Below, one piece after another: positions 63,539 to 64,000 of a stretch of DNA of 64,000 bases. The stretch lies in contig NZ_JANLCK010000009.1 in NCBI RefSeq assembly GCF_024979315.1, forward strand, positions 62,001 through 126,000, in the 5' to 3' direction. A program made the position numbers and the translations under genes. This DNA comes from Herbiconiux oxytropis (GTDB taxonomy: Bacteria; Actinomycetota; Actinomycetes; Actinomycetales; Microbacteriaceae). The stretch's first letter is position 1; each line of letters starts with the position of its first letter. Below the pieces are notes generated by a model that was not told where the DNA came from, did not search any database, and was given only the letters and a program-made list of their open reading frames with translations.

Positions 63539-64000
63539 ATGACCGTCTCGGGGGTGAGCGACGCCAGTGCCGTCACACCCGGCGACCGCGTCGACTACCG
63601 CCGGATCACGCTGCTCACCTTCGGTGTCATCCTCGGCCTCTTCGCCACGGGCGCCTCCATCCAGTCGGTCTTCGTGCTCGGCATCCTGCCGCACTCGATG
63701 CTGCGCGACGCCGTCGACCCCTCCGTGCCGTTCGACGTGACCTTCAACCTCGTGACGCGGCTCGGCGCGAACGCCGCCGCCGTGGGCACCGCCCTCGTGG
63801 CCATCGCGCTGCTCTCGCCCCAGGAGCGCGGACTCGCGGGACGCATCGGCACGGGACTGGTGATCGCCGCCTCGGCCGCGATCGTGCGCTCGCTGCTGCA
63901 GCTGGTGTTCGGCATCTACGGCCCCGACGACGTCACCGAGCTCCTCGCCGAGATCGTCACGGCCGCCGTGGCCGCCGCCATCTCGCTCGCCCTCGCCCTC
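63539..64000 (+). CDS. Membrane protein, probably the N-terminus of a sensor kinase (truncated)
   Basis: An open frame from ATG 63539 to the window edge, at least 154 residues. Three or four hydrophobic helices are visible (including LLTFGVILGLFATGASI and VTAAVAAAISLALAL). No kinase domain has been reached. The position right after a NarL-type regulator suggests the sensor histidine kinase partner. Confidence 0.65.
   Translation, partial: MTVSGVSDASAVTPGDRVDYRRITLLTFGVILGLFATGASIQSVFVLGILPHSMLRDAVDPSVPFDVTFNLVTRLGANAAAVGTALVAIALLSPQERGLAGRIGTGLVIAASAAIVRSLLQLVFGIYGPDDVTELLAEIVTAAVAAAISLALAL

Overview
The window is GC-rich (roughly 70 percent) actinobacterial chromosome. ClpC, FtsH, LysS, a folE-folP-folB-folK cluster, short ArgA-type acetyltransferase, DUF3180, DUF5684 and DUF2520 genes, F420-type LLM enzymes and GTG starts with 4-base GTGA/ATGA overlaps all point to the Microbacteriaceae. 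The species cannot be fixed from the sequence.

Region 1 (1-27.8 kb) is a catabolic island made of six transcription units. Left unit (minus): M20 amidohydrolase, F420-type LLM oxidoreductase, M29/NicX-like metalloenzyme, aminotransferase and an amidase cut by the window edge. Next come a GntR/FCD regulator, a divergent aldehyde dehydrogenase with a second GntR/FCD regulator, a BMP-type ABC importer (minus) and an NtaA-type flavin monooxygenase (plus). The central minus unit carries an Atz/Trz-type deaminase, a ThiY/THI5-like binding protein, TenA, an ABC permease and ATPase, a RutA-like pyrimidine monooxygenase and a zinc-ribbon SDR. The last unit (minus) carries a second NtaA-type monooxygenase, a divergent TenA, an ACMSD/isoorotate-decarboxylase-type amidohydrolase and a GMC alcohol oxidase. 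Five promoter regions share an AGATCT-centred operator (seven copies) and a GlnR-like nitrogen box (three good, two weak). My reading is that this is a nitrogen-regulated, substrate-induced pathway that imports and dismantles the thiamine pyrimidine (HMP) or a close N-heterocycle: C-N hydrolysis by TenA, oxidation of CH2OH to COOH (GMC, ALDH), decarboxylation, deamination and RutA-type ring opening. The enzyme families and shared promoter motifs are visible in the sequence; the substrate and the order of steps are inferred.

Region 2 (27.8-53.2 kb) is mostly housekeeping: Nudix hydrolase, a DksA-like zinc-finger protein, an AAA ATPase, ArgA-type acetyltransferase, clpC, cardiolipin synthase, lysS, a LysM lipoprotein, panC with a DUF2520 gene, two PH-domain membrane proteins, folK/B/P/E, ftsH, hpt, tilS, ppa and two tandem coiled-coil M23 peptidases. 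An 83-bp composite palindrome lies downstream of ppa.

Region 3 (53.4-56.5 kb) has tRNA-Glu, tRNA-Asp and tRNA-Phe. The 3' end of tRNA-Phe is duplicated 2.7 kb away as a 41-bp direct repeat. Between the copies lie a tyrosine-recombinase C-terminal fragment and several unrecognised genes, the relic of an integrated element.

Region 4 (56.5-64 kb) has a membrane protein with a leucine-rich-variant-like N-terminus and an HExxH motif, a DUF1772 protein, an AlkZ-like winged-helix protein, a spermidine-synthase-like methyltransferase fold, an SRAP (HMCES/YedK) protein, a VOC protein, a DNA/RNA non-specific endonuclease, and a NarL-type response regulator followed by a truncated membrane protein.
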